A program made the translations under genes and the position numbers. Positions 35,203-36,246 of a stretch of 36,246 nt of DNA are shown here, piece after piece. Origin of the DNA: an uncultured Candidatus Marinamargulisbacteria bacterium (GTDB lineage: Bacteria > Margulisbacteria > Marinamargulisbacteria > UBA817 > CACECR01); the NCBI GenBank assembly GCA_902558105.1, contig CACECR010000009.1:1-36246 (forward strand). The letters are read 5' to 3'. Position 1 is the first letter of the stretch, and each line of letters starts with the position of its first letter. Under the pieces are notes generated by a model. The model ran no database searches. It was not told where the DNA came from and worked only from the letters and a program-made list of their open reading frames with translations.

Positions 35203-35622
35203 TTAGCTAAGTACCCAAAACCCTAAGCCTAGTATTAAAAATATCGGTGAGTAATATCGGATATTATAGTATTGAAATGGCGTATTTTTGAACCAGGAAT
35301 TCATTAAGGTCCACCCTAGAACTGCTCGTATCATACAAAACATACTTCCACCGATTAAGATAATGCTTTTATACGTATCGACGGGTGTTGCTATTCCATT
35401 GATCAAGCATAAGACTATACATTGAAGTATTATGACAGGTGCTAAGCTAATTATTACTAACGAGTAATAGATGGGCTTACCTAAAGACTCTTTTTTGTTA
35501 TTCACATCAAACGGTAGGGCGATGTCTAGCATTTTTTCTCCGCTTAAGATCCAATAGATGTGTAGGATAGTTGCAGGGACTAAGATTAGATTGATAAGGA
35601 AGAGAATGTTGTTTTCTATCAT
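35203..35622 (-). CDS. membrane protein, DUF3995-like
   Basis: 139 residues with four likely transmembrane helices (about 7-25, 52-74, 83-105, 122-138). The first helix ends with LHIYWILSGEK, like the LHxYWxxGG opening of DUF3995 proteins, followed by ALPFDV. Function of the family is unknown. Its start overlaps the stop of the oxidoreductase gene upstream (ATGA), so the two are probably translated together. It ends a single base from the queE stop on the opposite strand. Confidence 0.65.
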   Translation of the reverse strand: MIENNILFLINLILVPATILHIYWILSGEKMLDIALPFDVNNKKESLGKPIYYSLVIISLAPVIILQCIVLCLINGIATPVDTYKSIILIGGSMFCMIRAVLGWTLMNSWFKNTPFQYYNIRYYSPIFLILGLGFWVLS

Positions 35623-36246
35623 AAGTTTTTAAGGGCGTCTTTGAGTGTGGGTGCGCTAAAGGAGTATCCGGCATCTACTAGGGCTTTGGGTTTGGCGTAA
35701 CAGGAGTTTAAGAGTAGTTCGTTTGCCGCGTCACCTAGTGCTAATTTGAGTGCAAATTTTGGTGTTGGGATGAGGCTTGGGCGATTATAGTGTTTGGCGA
35801 TAATGGCATTAAATTTTTCTTGTTGATATGGGGTAGGGCTGGTGAAATTAAAAATACCGCCTAGTTGTTTTTTGATTAAAAAATCTATCCCACTCACAAT
35901 ATCATCAAGGTGAATCCACGACCACCATTGAGACCCGGATCCTAAGGGACCAGAAATTCCTAGTTTGATCGGTATGATCATTTTTTTCCATGCATCGGCG
36001 TTTTTATCTAGTACTAATCCAATTCGACAAATACTTAAGGTGCAGTTGGGGATGGTTTTACTACTAATCGTGGCGATACTTTCCCATTCTTTACACACTT
36101 TCGCTAAAAATGTGTGTCCATTTGGGCTACTTTCATCACTTTTCTTTTGACTTGTATCGCCATAATAACCAGTAGCGGACGCTTGAATCCAGTGACATGC
36201 TTTGGGTTTAAGATGATGTAATAAATGGCCGATAGCGGCGGTTGAT
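35619..36246 (-). CDS. TIGR01777-family NAD(P)-dependent oxidoreductase (5'-truncated by the window)
   Basis: The minus-strand frame stays open from 36245 to the stop at 35619, so the gene runs in from the right edge; the GTG at 36098 is internal. Residues in the first part read WIQASATGYYGD, the short-chain dehydrogenase/epimerase motif with catalytic Tyr, then TFLAKVCKEWE, CRIGLVLDKNADAWKKM, SGSQWWSWIHLDDIVSGI and GIFNFTSPTP, and a C-terminal DUF1731-like segment (KFALKLALGDAANELLLNS). The same set appears in the SulA-type epimerase-like TIGR01777 proteins; the nucleotide-binding N-terminus lies outside. The substrate is unknown. Confidence 0.88.
   Translation of the reverse strand, partial: STAAIGHLLHHLKPKACHWIQASATGYYGDTSQKKSDESSPNGHTFLAKVCKEWESIATISSKTIPNCTLSICRIGLVLDKNADAWKKMIIPIKLGISGPLGSGSQWWSWIHLDDIVSGIDFLIKKQLGGIFNFTSPTPYQQEKFNAIIAKHYNRPSLIPTPKFALKLALGDAANELLLNSCYAKPKALVDAGYSFSAPTLKDALKNL

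Noticed and set aside
1-36246. tRNA, rRNA, CRISPR arrays or insertion sequences
   Set aside because: No cloverleaf, rRNA-like stretch, regular repeat-spacer array or transposase was seen in the gaps or frames.

Overview
The window is the replication-origin neighbourhood of an AT-rich (by eye roughly one third GC) bacterial chromosome. Signature outer-membrane-type proteins (a beta-barrel fragment at the left edge, a small barrel ending in Phe at 33763-34326) and an AMIN-domain amidase suggest a two-membrane cell. ClpC, DciA instead of DnaC/DnaI, a 29-residue bS22/COX24-like protein and very divergent carbon-metabolism genes fit none of the well-known proteobacterial layouts. A lineage near Margulisbacteria (for example marine Margulisbacteria) is my best guess, but this is an inference and not shown by the sequence. 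UGA is used as stop, so the code is standard.

Layout. 1-4121 (+): end of a barrel protein, a periplasmic N-acetylmuramoyl-L-alanine amidase, glutamate racemase. 4125-8491 (-): a replication operon read dnaA, dnaN, recF, dciA, bS22-like. oriC is two-part as in Bacillus subtilis: one DnaA-box group sits at the dnaA promoter (8484-8590), the other between dnaA and dnaN (6978-7192), and the second carries five tandem DnaA-trio triplets next to the boxes. 8637-13872: a methyltransferase, mnmG-rsmG, then parB-parA on the other strand with two parS-like palindromes and a small orphan gene. 14081-21193 (+): clpC-radA, rpsB-tsf-dgt, trxA, all housekeeping. 21257-26765: accessory stretch with a DUF4404-like gene, a PP2C-type phosphatase, trmL and two large unrecognised, effector-like proteins facing each other. 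26961-33688 (+): elbB, a Rickettsia-type isocitrate dehydrogenase, and a very divergent pyruvate carboxylase split into two genes inside its carboxyltransferase domain. 33763-36246: small outer-membrane barrel, queE, a DUF3995-like membrane protein, and the 3' part of a TIGR01777-family oxidoreductase cut by the window edge.

Most striking: the phosphatase and both carboxylase halves, and more loosely one orphan protein, start with long Arg/Ser/Ala-rich, acid-free, amphipathic N-termini, several with an R-x-F-S motif, that look like mitochondrial presequences. In a bacterium this suggests either delivery to a eukaryotic host's mitochondria or an unknown internal targeting system. The carboxylase keeps most biotin-carboxylase catalytic residues and the biotin-accepting lysine, so it may be active, feeding oxaloacetate to the neighbouring isocitrate dehydrogenase branch. 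Several genes also have a -10 box exactly 6-8 nt before the ATG and no Shine-Dalgarno, which points to leaderless mRNAs.
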